Positions 35,640-47,119 of a DNA stretch of 64,000 nucleotides are shown in pieces (the stretch's first letter is position 1; each line of letters begins with the position of its first letter). The stretch spans positions 171,289-235,288 of the forward strand of contig MVBO01000002.1 of assembly GCA_002261195.1 (NCBI GenBank), given 5' to 3'. The notes below the pieces were generated by a model. That model saw only the letters and a list, made by a program, of their open reading frames with translations, was not told the DNA's origin and did not search any database. A program made the position numbers and the translations under genes. The stretch comes from Bifiguratus adelaidae (taxonomy: Eukaryota; Mucoromycota; Endogonomycetes; Endogonales).

Positions 35640-37960
35640 GACAGCTCGCAAAGACGACGAAATCATGCCAGCGATGCCGTCCCTTGAAGCGAAAGTGCGA
35701 TGTTCGGAAGCCGGCCTGTCGCCGATATTAGGACACCGGCGCAACCTACACGTACACCGTCTTGAGTCATCCTCCGGAACGTCAAGATCTCCAAGCACAG
35801 ATTAGGCGCCTTTGAAAAGCCGTCAGTGACCTTAGTCACCAACTCAAAACTGTTGCTGGTACCCAAGTGCAAAGTTAACCGAGCTTGCCTATTGAGGAGC
35901 CAGCGTTGGCGTCAGGTGACGCCTATCCGTCTGTCGACCGGGCACAAACCGCGGCCTTCAATTTTGCCGAGCTTTCAACAAATACTGCGCATGGGCTCGA
36001 CTTGGATGTCGATGGATCCCTTGACACAGATATGCACCCAACAGATGGGCCCCTTTCACTGTTGCTCAATGCCCTAACGCTCGCAAACGGCCACTCCCAA
36101 GTCACGCGCGACACGCTCACCTTTAACGATACCGACATACTCTCCATGGGTATTGATCTCCGCAACCCTGATCCCACAGAACTTGCCAACATCCAAGCAC
36201 CGAACGCTAGGAATGAAATTTCCGACATTGTCACCATCCCTCGAAGTCTATATTATACCATCCTTTCACACGAGAACAAACTCTCCATCCTTACCAATGT
36301 CTTTGGCCTTCGGCTTTTGCAGAGCCTTTTCCCGCTTTCGAAGGAAGCCTATCAGCTGCTGGAACAGAGCCAAATGATTGCATGATCGCCAAACGACGGA
36401 ACGGCTTTACCGAAGCGATTCATCGTTTCCACAACTTACCTTCCATTGGCGATCAACAAGGGCGAACAAGATAGGTGACTTTGGCCAAGCCTTTAGCACT
36501 TAATAAACCCTTCATTTGAACAAGCGCTTGTAGACGCCTTTCATGACTGCCTGTTCGGTCAAACGCCGCTACATCACCATATCTACTTTCAAAATCTGTT
36601 CCATTTGCATATGCCCAATAGTCAACCACATCCAGTGATTGCTGGCATATGTTGCTTCATGCTCACCATATTCTGTCAACACACCAAATTCCTCAAAATG
36701 TCCATGGACGAGAGATTCGATTTGAGCGAAGCATACGCAAGGTTGCTTGTCGAGGCATTGGGACTTGTTTCGACGATCATCCTATGTTCGATTCAATGAT
36801 TTGACTCTTACCGGTTGGAAGCTATCACTATTTTCACCAGGGGAACGTGGGTGCTGTTTGCATGACCCTCTCTATTTCTCACAAGGCACCGTCTCCAAAG
36901 CATGCTGTGTTATAGTGGCATTTGCCTTCGTGTCACGAGCGAAGAGCTAGATACTATACTACGTATACCAAGGTCACCGACGGCGAATCGTTCTACAAAC
37001 GCGAGAGCTCAAAAAGGATCCTATATCACTATGTGGATGCCGAAAACTCACAAAATGACTGGTATAATATCCCAAAGATTGACGTTTCCAATTACCACGG
37101 GCTGTACTCATATGGCGATCTCGAGGTGTTTGAAGGCGAATCTGAAAAGGCAAAGCGCATGGTGGGGCATGTGAAGGTCAACCGAGACCGATTTCTCAAA
37201 GTAAGCTTCACACATTTCGGATGTCGTTTTCATTGTTGTAGGTGGTACTTCCGTTTAGAGTTCAACGAGACAATTGTGCCCAAATGTGGCTACCGGCCGT
37301 ACAAGCCGTGTCGGATACCGAAAAGAACTTGACGGAATGGTACAAGGATATCGATGCAAGGTACGCTTTTCCGAGGCGGAAGGCGGCAACCTCCAATTAG
37401 TTTCAAGCTGGCATCGATGGTTATATCATTCCTGTGGACGTTTTCAATTCGCAATCATGTTTCCTCTACGATGACGACCGGTCATTCCTCTCGTCGCACG
37501 CTGTACTGAAGGAAGTCGATCCGTTGATTTGAACCAGCCCATGTTCTTTTACACCTTTGCTCTCCAACTTCATCGGCCCTATCTAGGCGACAAACCAGAC
37601 GGTGAACATGTGCGGAGCGAAATCATTTGTGCGCGCGCAGCCGGTGTCGACTATTCTCATGGAGACACTCCTCAAGATGAACCAATGTTCCATCGATTAC
37701 GATCTGTCCTTCGATGGTAGGTGCACACACATGACCTCACAAGACAAAGTATACCATTTGAGTGTTGGATAGCTGCGGACATTCATCTTCGTAATGCTAT
37801 ATCTAGCAGTCGGGACGACTTATCCACGGCTTCAATAGCGTATCTTGTTCGATGGCTTAAGGCCGCAAAGATGAAACAACATCGGTACCGGCCGGCGACG
37901 GCTCCTCTCTACAAGTACTTGCAAGGATTGGAAGCCAAACTATTGGAGCTTTGTACATAA
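35640..37960 (+). pseudogene. Broken Zn2Cys6 transcription factor
   Basis: Remnant of a fungal binuclear-zinc regulator. The finger frame near 35660-35740 reads SCQRCRPLKRKCDVRKPACRRY, then a stop, then DTGATYTYT: two of the six zinc cysteines are now Tyr and a stop lies inside the finger. A linker with a coiled-coil start (KAVSDLSHQLKTV) follows. One 166-codon frame stays open (35885-36385). Pieces of the fungal-specific factor domain (for example PHPVIAGICCFMLTIFCQHTK, here split by frames) and C-terminal pieces to about 37960 lie in different frames with several stops. Boundaries are approximate. No intact reading is possible, so it is dead unless this is a poor assembly. Confidence 0.8.
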
Positions 37961-38310
37961 TGTGGAAAATAGTAAAAGGGCTCAGCCGTAACAGTGGGTA
38001 TTTTGCGGTTGCGATGACAAGATAAAGTGTGCACATGAGCGTTCCTTTGTCTTTTACATGTACTACCAATACTAATCAAGCGAAGCGTATTGTGATGCCA
38101 GTCTTATGACGGTTTAATATGCAGCACTTATGATAATCTTTGAGTTTTAGACACATGCGTGGAGAGATCAACGACGAAACATAAGTCGCTAAAGGTTATT
38201 TACGTAGTAATACAAAGAGCTCACACAACAACATAGCAGTCTAGAGACACCGCAATCCGCTGGGCGTAACATCTTAGACCACCGTCTCCTTCTGCTCCAC
38301 GGTTTTCTCA
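37961..38310. other. Spacer inside the decayed cluster
   Basis: About 350 nt between the broken regulator and the broken permease. No supported coding sequence. Confidence 0.45.
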
Positions 38311-39089
38311 TCAGGTCACAAACCTATCCTCCGACTCATCAGCAAAAGGCGGTCGTTCCACCACGAGCTTGTCGCAGATATTCGGGTACATCATTACAAA
38401 CACAATGGCCAATTCTTCCAAAAAATAGCCCTGCAAATCCAAAACAATTGAGCCTACCAGTTGATCGGTTTCCGCAGACAGCTTACCTTCGTTTCCAGAA
38501 AGTAAAATTATATGATAAGGAATTGGATGACCAGCTCCACATAGTAAATAATGTAAAACTTCCAAACTAACGAAGCCATGCCGATGGGATTGACGTAGTC
38601 GTTAAAGAAGAGAGCAACAAAGGTTGCAACATTGTCGATACTGTGCCCATTATCGCGGATGTGGTAGGGAAGGACTTCGAGAGGATAAGCAACCGCCAGC
38701 GGTGTCATGGCTACGCGTGCGTAATCAGCTTGTGTACAAGGAGGCACAAAGTTCATCGCTCACCGATCATAGCCGCCTTCTTTCTGCCCATCTTGTCAGG
38801 CAAATAGGCAGCTATAGGGAGCGCGAGAAGACCACCCAGAGAGATTGCACCGAGCTGATCAAGCCAAGCGTGTTTCCATTCGGATGGTCAAAGCCTGGCA
38901 ACCAGCGTTATTGAGTACGCAAGCGATTGATCCCAGTATATACTTACAAGTCTGCCATTCCGGCAAATTTTGCAATCCCTTCATCAAGGAACCATCGTAT
39001 CCTGCTGTACACTGAGTCGCCATAAGGATGGCATAGTAAACGTAAGGTGTTGTGGAGACATTTGCTTTTGCACCTTTGATCGAAAGCAT
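38311..39089 (-). pseudogene. Truncated sugar permease (MFS, lactose-permease-like)
   Basis: Remnant of a 12-helix hexose/lactose-type transporter. Exons: 39089-38948 (helix 1, ending GYDGSLMKGLQNLPEWQT), 38894-38764 (FDHPNGNTLGLISS, then DKMGRKKAAMI), 38710-38487 (VAYPLEVLPYHIR and a late helix) and 38430-38311 (GYFLEELAIVF). These are the N-terminal and last parts only; the middle about eight helices are missing, and the join sits at an intron with phase kept. Exon 2 also carries a net two-base insertion in a CT run near LISSVQSL, and exon 3 has an in-frame TAA. About 205 codons remain of the usual about 530. Confidence 0.8.
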
Positions 39090-39717
39090 GGCGCCAGCGG
39101 GCTGCTACTCCTCGATCATGGTGTATGTATCTGTAACAACTCATGTTGCGCACAGAAATGTTCCCATCTTTCCAAGTGGATCCAACCTCTCCTCTTCTCT
39201 GCGTGGGAACCTTACCCCGCTTCCCCGCATTCATAAATTTCCAAATGGGAATCCAATTTCGTACCTTTGGGATGAGCCGGTTTGGCAGCTTCCCTGCTGT
39301 TTGGCCGCGGCTACGAGATGAAATAGGGGGACTTCCACTGTGTGCGAGCGGGGGAATTTCTTGATATAGCAAAGAGCATGGGCCATACCGGGCGTAAAAG
39401 GGAATTGCGCAGCATAGGTTGGGACCTTTGGCGGAGGATTAGCCGCAGTGTTCGCAGTTCGGCGGTGAATCTTGGCTGTAAATCGCTGAAAGCGTTGCGC
39501 GTTCCTTAAGGTTTTAACATGTGCAGATCCTGCACAGGAATGATGAAACAATTGCTACACTCATTTCACCGCTATCCAGGGCCAAAGCAATAGGAACTAT
39601 GCGTATGACAAATTGCGACTTCATGTGCCATCAGCAATATTATAGGTTCTTGATTGTGGAGTCTACCAAGTATCTTTGTATGGTTGCGTGAAGGACGCAG
39701 CTCAAGATCCACACATC
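39090..39717. other. Spacer inside the decayed cluster
   Basis: About 630 nt upstream of the permease remnant and downstream of the oxidoreductase remnant. Likely the former promoter of the permease. No gene recognised. Confidence 0.45.
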
Positions 39718-40850
39718 CTATTGAAGGCACACAAGCTCACAGTGTACACTGCGTACTGAATCACAAACGAATCGTCCTTTCCTCCTCGTAACTTTGCAAA
39801 CACGATATATCATGCGAATTACCTCCGCGCCTTCCTCCTCAGTTGGATATGGCGTGCCTTGTGAGTCGCCGTGTATTCCACGAGCTACAGACTCAAAGTA
39901 GCCGTGATAGAGGCCTTTTTCTGTCTCGATCCGCTCGCTTCCTTGTGCTGTGTTCAGATATCCCCAATTTGACTCGTCATCCTTGCCATGGTTCGGATCG
40001 TTGGCTGGCATGCCTTGAAGCGCTCGTTGGCATTGCGGGTCTCCGCCATTCTTGATAACACTTCCTTCGGTGCCATACAAGGTATACGGACGGGCTACTG
40101 CGGGACCTTGTGGCGCAAGCAGCGAGCAATGAAGAAATACCTTGAATCCACCGGCATATTTGAACATGACCATAAACGAGTTGTCAGCCAGTTTCTCATT
40201 TTCTTCTTGGAATCGTTGATTGTCAATGGATACCCTCAGAGACAAAGGCTTGCCAAACAAGTGAAGGCATTGATCCCTCAAATGCGACCCCAAGTCAAAC
40301 ATATACCCTGATCCTGGCTGCTTGACCTTTTCCACGCATTGGCATCCTGTTTCACATCCTAAGGTCGAAATATGGGTGGAATTCCACAAGTCGACTAAAT
40401 GTCTTGGCCTCAATGATCTTGTTCAAATTCAAAAACGGGCCATCCCAACGTCGGTTGTGGAAGTCAGAGAGGACCTTGCCGTGTTGACGAGCCAATTGAG
40501 CGAGTTCGAAGGTACCTTGCGATATCGGCGTGAATGGCTTCTCACAAATCACTAATTAGGTTTCAATGAGCTCAAGTAGGCAAGTAGCGCTCACCAAAAT
40601 GCGTCATATATTAGGCGTCGAAATCACAACGAGGTCAATCTCACCAATCGCGATCAAGTCACAAAAACTCTTCACAATCTTCCAAGTTGGCACCGTCTCT
40701 TGCTTTTTGTTGCCATGCCGTTGAACCACCGTAGAAGACGAATCGAGGCAACGTGGTGAGGTAGGGGACTTGAAATAAGGTGGCTGACATACCCCAACTA
40801 ACTAGACCGACATTATCACTGGCGATACCATCATTGTATAACTTCGATGC
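39718..40850 (-). pseudogene. Broken Gfo/Idh/MocA-family oxidoreductase
   Basis: Remnant of an NAD(P)-dependent sugar or inositol oxidoreductase. N-terminal pieces read GLVSWGMSATLFQVPYLT and, in another frame, GEIDLVVISTPN; then VICEKPFTP (the family EKP motif with the catalytic Lys), KVLSDFHNRRWDGPF and, in a further frame, GSGYMFDLGSHLRDQCLHLF, running to a stop at 39718. At least three frame changes occur, around 40770, 40600 and 40370, and about a dozen residues are missing before the EKP block. The last about 210 codons stay open. It lies between the permease and MDR remnants. Confidence 0.78.
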
Positions 40851-41098
40851 AACACAGTTGCTGTAGAACTTACAAGCGGCGAGCGGCGCTTATAAGCCGG
40901 GGACTCCGACGCGCAGATCAACGCTCCAAAAGCAGGCATGACCTTATATGGCAATAGCGGCGAAATTACCAAACTTGGACAAGCCGCAGATCTGCCAAAT
41001 AAGGAACAATGGTACCGACCGAACAACTCTCACGGTGTCCAAACGTGTTGTATAAAGGGCATACGCCGGGCCATGACCATACGAGGCCATTCGACACT

Positions 41099-41578
41099 AT
41101 GCCGTCTACTCTGACAGACAGTCTACACAAAGCTTACCCCGAAACCCGCAGGACGATCTGCTTTACGTCCCAGGATGTGGTCGAACTGGTTGATCGACGA
41201 ATAGGTCCAGTGACTGCAAATGATCTCGTTATCAAAATGACGCGTACGCTGGTAAGCACGGGTACCAAGCTCACCGTACTGTCCCGAAGAGTTGACAAAG
41301 GGTAAGTCTGAGATTTGCAATGTGCAGGAGAAACTGATATCAATCACTGCACGCACTGGGACAACTGGTTCAAATCCACCCAAGGCATCTTTGAGACCGA
41401 TTATTTGAGCGTGGGTCGCGTCGTACACATGGGCATTCATGTACAAGGCTGGAAAGTAGGTGATCGAGTGGCCAATATGATTACGCATCGATACAAACCA
41501 TCGCAAGCCAAGGAAGCTTACTCTGAACTGGCCACGAATCCTTTGAACGCACTAGGGTGTATCTTTGAGTGGGATTGA
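41099..41578 (+). pseudogene. Remnant of a zinc-type (MDR) alcohol dehydrogenase
   Basis: The N-terminal start (DVVELVDRRIGPVTANDLV, then LVSTGTKLTVLSRRVDKG) and the lid region (THWDNWFK, VGRVVHMGIHVQGWKVGDRV) are followed directly by what reads as the family C-terminus (YKPSQAKEAYSEL, CIFEWD). The nucleotide-binding Rossmann core between NMITH and YKPSQ is absent, a loss of roughly 150-200 codons. A donor after VDKG has no matching acceptor that keeps the frame. It cannot make a working dehydrogenase. The orientation is away from the Gfo/Idh remnant. Confidence 0.78.
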
Positions 41579-41736
41579 ACGTAGAAGAGAGTTGTCGTTG
41601 TACCATGAATTCATAAATGGATCGAAAGCAAACATGCGCGCAGCAGAGGAGGGAATACAACGTAGGAAGAGAAACCACAAGAAACACCCATCTAGTCTAG
41701 CTTTTATCTTGGGATGTGTAACTCTTACATGTCAGA

Positions 41737-43487
41737 TTACAATTTGGCTTCGCGCTCTCTAACGAGACGATGCACAGCATCATCCTGCGCTTGATGCCCG
41801 GTATCTACTATCAAGATATCCTTCAGTTGTCGAATCTCGTTAGGTGTAAACCCAAGTTGATGTTCAAAGTAGGACGCAAAGGAGTGGTAGTCTTGTCGAA
41901 AGAGGCCTAGTGTATGACGCATCGCGTCATAGGGCGATCCAAGGAATTCCTTGACCTGCTGTTCCGTCTTGTTGAGGAAACGCATGATTTCTTGGATTTT
42001 GGCTTGTTCCACTGGATAACAGCACTGTCAGTTATTGAAAGACTGCGAGCGCTCCTACTCACCGTAATAACCTTGCGTGGTCGAAAAGTACTCTTCGCAA
42101 ATCACCGCATCGTCCACGCCGCACAGACCCAGCAAGAGCATACCGAACACGCCGGTCCGATCTTTGCCGGCCGTACAATGAACCATGATGTTATCTTCGG
42201 GATGATCTAGTATGTATCGAAAGATGGTGATATAAGCTTGGGTCCCCTTGGTATAGATAGCTTGGTAAGCTTTGGCAAATCCTTCAGGTCCATTGAAATA
42301 ATGCTGCCATCGAATGGCAAGCATCTCGGGAGAATAGTCCATGTCCTTGAACACGGGCGTATGTATCCGGCAAACACCTGGGATTGCCCTTGGAGGCATA
42401 CTCGCAATCTCTTGATCAGATCGAAGATCAAACAACGCCTTGACGCGAAGCGCGAGAAGAGTCTTGACTCCCTCGGGAGCCACAGACCCCAATTCACCAC
42501 CTCTGAACACCATGCGAGGACGAATATGAGCCGTTCGCCGACCATTCGAGCTTAGGATGGACCATCCACCTAGATCCCGGACATTCTTGACCCCCTTCAC
42601 GTTAATCCATCGATCCACCGCCACACGCCGAACGCTTCCGAACCGTCGGACACGATCCTGAACACCAGCAGGACTAAAATACTCATTAATAACGTCGCAT
42701 AATTCCTTGTACCGTCCCTTGAAATTGTGGTCGCCTTCGGGTATTAGCTTGAGCGTGTGTGTAGGCAAGCCATTGGCCCAAACAGCCGCATTGTACAATG
42801 GAACAATCTGATCCTTGAGGCCATACACGGTCATGACACTAGTCGTCGGAGCCATCTGCAGAGCCGCCGAATTGTCCCACTTGGCCAGTTCCTCAATTTG
42901 CTCGCGTGTCACAGTCATGGTGTAATTCTTGCGATTCGACACATACTTCCATTCATACCATCCCTGAGCGTCCAACAAGCTCTTGACCGGATCGCCATTT
43001 TTGCGCTTCACATCATCCATGACAAATCGTCCCGAGATGTTGATCACGTGGGGTATCCGACGATCATGGAGCGCTGCATACCGCAAACATGTCCATGCTC
43101 CACGCGAATGGCCAATTAACGCATAGATTTGATAAGTGCGCTCAAAATGGGCGCAAACAGCAACAATGTCTTGATAGTCGGACATGACATTGGCAAACCT
43201 CGGTTCTCCGTCGGATTCGTCATTTCCCCGAAAGTCGAACCGAAATGTGTCAAATGGTAAGCTTCGAGCGAGTGTCGGTTGAAAGAGGTAGTTTTTATGA
43301 CCTGCGCATCCATCAATACCTCATCGATGCGTGCCTTTTCCGACTCACCTACACTCCCGTGACAAATCAGTCCAAGAGGACGTCGAGTAACTCCGTCCAG
43401 TGCAGTAAAAGAGTCTGTAGGCGCTCGATGCAGGATCCCTACTATCCGTTCTCCCCCTTCATTCTTGATGACGATTCGGTCCTCCAT
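41737..43487 (-). CDS. Alpha/beta hydrolase fused to a tyrosine-phosphatase-like domain
   Basis: Intact 550-aa fusion; exons 43487-43349, 43301-42063, 42011-41737. Residues 1 to about 235 are an alpha/beta hydrolase: ICHGSVG oxyanion region, FRFDFRGNDESDG, nucleophile GHSRG (about 110-114), acid VYGLKDQIVP and the His in PEGDHNFKG. Residues about 245-550 form a Y_phosphatase3-like (PF13350-type) domain: NVRDLGG, then FDLRSDQEI and the Cys-based signature HCTAGKDRTG (about 421-430). The substrates are unknown. The linker is one long exon, so the fusion does not depend on a predicted splice. Bacterial and fungal proteins of the second family dephosphorylate Tyr or phosphoinositides. Confidence 0.9.
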
Positions 43488-43592
43488 GAGAGCAAGAGCA
43501 AGAGGAAAAGAGAGAGCGAGGATAGAGGGTAAGCCCGTTCCTCTCTACTTTTCCTTGGATGAGGTAAGCACGTGCAAAATGGGGAATAATTT

Positions 43593-43604
43593 GGGTTAGG
43601 GTTA
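43593..43604 (+). repeat. Two-unit telomere-like TTAGGG stretch
   Basis: GGGTTAGGGTTA, two units of the common fungal telomere repeat inside the genome. Too short to mean much alone. Confidence 0.6.
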
Positions 43605-44028
43605 ATGAGGACATGAATAAGGCTGTGAGTGAGAGAGAGGGAGAGAGTGAGTAAGCAAATGCCCATCACTGCCCAGTGTATGCATGAGTGATAGACCACA
43701 TGACCGAGAATAGGAGATTTCACATTGACTATCTAAATTATCCAAAGCGCGATCCACAGCATAGCCGGATTGCCTATCTCTGGTCTCTGCGCTATTGAAC
43801 GCTTTCCCTCGAATGGGAACGCAACACAGAAACAATTTCCCTTTATGGTAAGCAACGTCGATCGCTATGATGCAAAAGGAGGGATGCCAAACGACGAAAC
43901 GATACTTTGCCGCAACGACAACCTTATCGATGGACTCTAAGCACAGATTTATACTTGCGATAAACTCTCCGTCGTACCATACCTGTGGATGGATGCTGTC
44001 AGACATTGACTCAAACATGTCCATTGGA

Positions 44029-44055
44029 GTGCAACAAGTGCAACAAGTGCAACAA
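44029..44055. repeat. Three perfect 9-bp tandem units
   Basis: GTGCAACAA repeated three times, followed by a partial unit (GTG). Confidence 0.85.
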
Positions 44056-44144
44056 GTGTAAATGATCCAATTTATGTCCGTCGGCTTGGGAAGAGTATCT
44101 TGGAGCAAGACAAAGGATGGTAGGGGTGTCTTGTACTTGCACAC

Positions 44145-44159
44145 CCTCTCTCTCTCTCT
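44145..44159. repeat. TC dinucleotide microsatellite
   Basis: Pure (TC) run in the plus-strand sense, upstream of the Ser-rich gene. Confidence 0.8.
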
Positions 44160-44310
44160 GTCCTTCTCTCGTCATAAGTATTCGCTCACCCTACCTCTCT
44201 CTGCTATTCACATACACAACTCTGTTCTGTGCACACATAGAGCAGATCTCTTCCCCTTCACGCTGTAACACTTAACCCCATATTGGGTTGGGATTGCCAG
44301 TCGAGGCGTT

Positions 44311-44388
44311 TTGTCTCTCTCTCTCTCCCCCTCTCCCTCACTTCCACTCTCTCTCCACACGCCTTCTCTCTCCTCTCTCTCTCTGTGT
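44311..44388. repeat. CT-rich polypyrimidine tract
   Basis: Interrupted CTCTCT runs over about 80 nt, plus-strand pyrimidine. Could be promoter or leader sequence of the Ser-rich gene. Confidence 0.75.
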
Positions 44389-44951
44389 CTCCAAGAACCA
44401 CTACAGCTCTCGGAGTATTGTGTAGGGGAAAAAAGCTCGTCTTGTCCCACTCTACGGATTCTTGTTGACACTTTGGTCGTAACAAGGGCCACCACAGACC
44501 TCATCCACACGTCGTCTCTCTCCGCACTTCCGGAAAGGAGCGCTCATGGTCTACTGACTCTGCATCTCTTGCGGCTCATCTCGCTGTTGCCCACAAAGTC
44601 ACTAGTGCGCACATAGAGTCTCCGAGGCAAAAAGGTAAGAGAGAGCGAGCAAGGCACAAGAAGGGGTGTAGCCAGTTGCTTATCTAGTCTCTAGACGCTC
44701 TTGGTTGATGGCGGTATCCGTCGCTTATTGCGCTGCAGACCCCATCAGCACCTCACCTAAACTTAGCTCTATCGTGGATGAGGAGGATAGTCGTTCCTTG
44801 CCTTCCTTTGTTACCCCTTACTGGCGCGAGCGTGTTTCGGTAGGTGTCTGCGTGCTTGTTTGCAAAGCGCTTATCACGCATATAGACGCCTCCAGACGAC
44901 CAGAAGGATACTTCTTCGGACCAGTCCCTTTCTCCGACGAACATCACCGTA

Positions 44952-46886
44952 ATGCCCTCCAATGGCGAAGCTATCCTAGCCAAACCGACCTATGCCACCA
45001 AAGTTAAGGAAAACCTAAGCCAAGCCAGGGATGCCGTGCCTTATTCCCCTGCCGCGCAAGCTTTGCGGGCTTCCGTTTCCGCTCCCACCAGTCGTCTCAG
45101 TGCGGCCAATCTAAGCAAGCTCGACGCGATTCAGCAAGCGCAATTGGCGTCTCAACAACATCATGAAAAGGCATCGAGCATCACCAGATCGTCGCCAACG
45201 TCTTCGGCAGCCAAGCTGTCACGGGATGTTGCCGGATTGAGCATTGCTCATATTACCCCGCCGCCGAGTGCAAGACAGTCGCCTCCCGGGTCTGTTCAAC
45301 GCACAGACTCGCCCGATCGGCAACCGCGATCACTGGTCTCTTATCCGGCGCTTCATACCTCGACCACCTCATCCCCTACTACGGTGACTAGTAGCACGCA
45401 TTTGGTGCCTTCCACTCCTACCTCAAATACGTCCCCTACTGTCCAGAAGCGACCTGGTGCACCTTCGTTGATTCAAAATTTGTCGCGGTCTCCCACTGCC
45501 TCGGCTGCAGAACCGCGTTTGAATAAATCGGCCTTGTCCTATCGTTCAGAGGAGATGCAAGGTATCAGCGATGCCGATTTCGTCCATCCTGCTCCCGAAC
45601 GCAGACCGTCCATTACCTCTATCAATTCTTCCACCTCTGTAAAGTCCACTTTTAGCGTCCGCGCCAAGCAAGCGTTCGGAAAGCGGCTCCGCAAAGTGTT
45701 TAGTATGGATAACATAAGAAACAAGAGCAAAGACAGCGATTTCAACAGCATCACTATCACATCGTCTCCCTTGTCGCGATCTGACGATACTGCATCAATT
45801 CGCGGTCGAGAGATCGACACACCCTTTGGGATAGCTCGTCCGTCTTCGGCGCTCTCTATGCGGTCAGTCACTACTGCTTCCACCTTATCCATAGACACAC
45901 CTTCCAAGCTTTCCATGACACCCTACAACAAGATATCCTCACCAGGCGGACCGCAACCTACGACATCACAATCTACACCTCGCAGTCGATTCGCCGCAAG
46001 CTTTGCATCGATCCTGAGCGGAAAATCAAGCAGCACCAAAAGCATGGAAAAACCTCCGGTTGAAATGTCTGCGCCGGGTTTTCCGAGCTTGAACGAGGTC
46101 CCCCCGCCTTCTAGATCCATCCCGCTAACAAAGAGATCTCAGGCGATTGGACGACGACATTCTACCAGTGACCTCGCGCACCTTTCTCGTAAAGATGGTG
46201 ATATCAACGAGGTCATGATTGGCGATGACTACTTTACGCGTGAGGAGCAAAAAGATGTTCGACACAATAATCTACGACATGCGTCTTCCAGTAGCACGTC
46301 GTCAGTGTCTGTTGCGGCGAATGGAAGACCCAACGATAAGAAGGAGGTGATTCGTGGCATTTTGAAATGTAAGTGTGTTGACGAATGATGTTTAGCTTTT
46401 ACTTATTACTGACTCGATCTCCTACCAGTGCCTGCTCCTTCACCAGGTATTCCGGGCTCAGAAGGCCCTATTCCTGGGCCCACCCTCTCGACCCGTTCTA
46501 CCAAATTGCCACAAAAGTCATCCCTCCGATCCCAAAGTCACGACCTCTCAGCTGAGCCATCTCTCGCCATCGCATCCGCTACATCTGCCCTGTCGCGCCA
46601 TCAACGATCGGGTTCTTATACCAGCCTCAAGTCGTCTCAGCAATCCATTGCCTCAGCCAATTCGGCCGGTTCCACGTCATCTAGATCCCTGCGCTTTTCA
46701 CCTTCCATTATTGTTCACGATACCTTCGCCTCCGCCGAATACGATCGTCGATGTGATGCTAATGTGACTAGCGCTAAACTCACGCCCATGATTGCCATGA
46801 GGATAAAGCAGGAGTTGAACGAGTACAAGCTCAAGGAAATGGAAGTGCATGCCGAGAGCCGTGTCTATACGCACTTCTTTCTGTAG
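44952..46886 (+). CDS. Ser/Pro-rich protein with conserved C-terminal block
   Basis: 624 aa in two exons, 44952-46368 and 46429-46886. Most of it is low-complexity Ser/Thr/Pro-rich sequence and probably disordered, with phosphorylation-type sites and basic patches (for example QAFGKRLRKVFS). The C-terminal about 70 residues look folded: EYDRRCDANVT, KLTPMIAMRIKQELNEYKLKE, then VYTHFFL at the very end. This end block is a pattern I associate with fungal regulatory proteins but cannot name. A role in signalling or polarity is inference. The gene starts after a long CT-rich leader. Confidence 0.8.
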
Positions 46887-47119
46887 AACATTGGGCCAGC
46901 GAATTTTTCGCGTACGTGTAGAAGTCCTGCATAGCCCAGGGACGATGAAAAGGAGGGCATACCCATTCACGCATTCAGTTCACACACGGATGTTGCCATT
47001 CTCGACATCCCTATCCTCGTCTTTTTACTTTTGTTCTTGTTGTTGACTGTAGATATTTCCATTCTATTCCAATGGCATGTACACTTGGTTTCCTTCCTTT
47101 CTTTCTAAACACCTCTCTT

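Larger units (their letters stand above)
43488..44951. other. Long spacer rich in CT/GA tracts
   Basis: About 1.46 kb between divergent starts. It carries several simple repeats, listed separately. A 180-codon minus-strand frame (43602-44144) and short plus frames are low-complexity and were not accepted. The end near 44952 is pyrimidine-rich leader-like sequence. Confidence 0.6.

Noticed and set aside
43602-44144. 180-codon minus-strand frame
   Set aside because: It runs through the CT and 9-bp repeats, has no domain, and no splice or start support.
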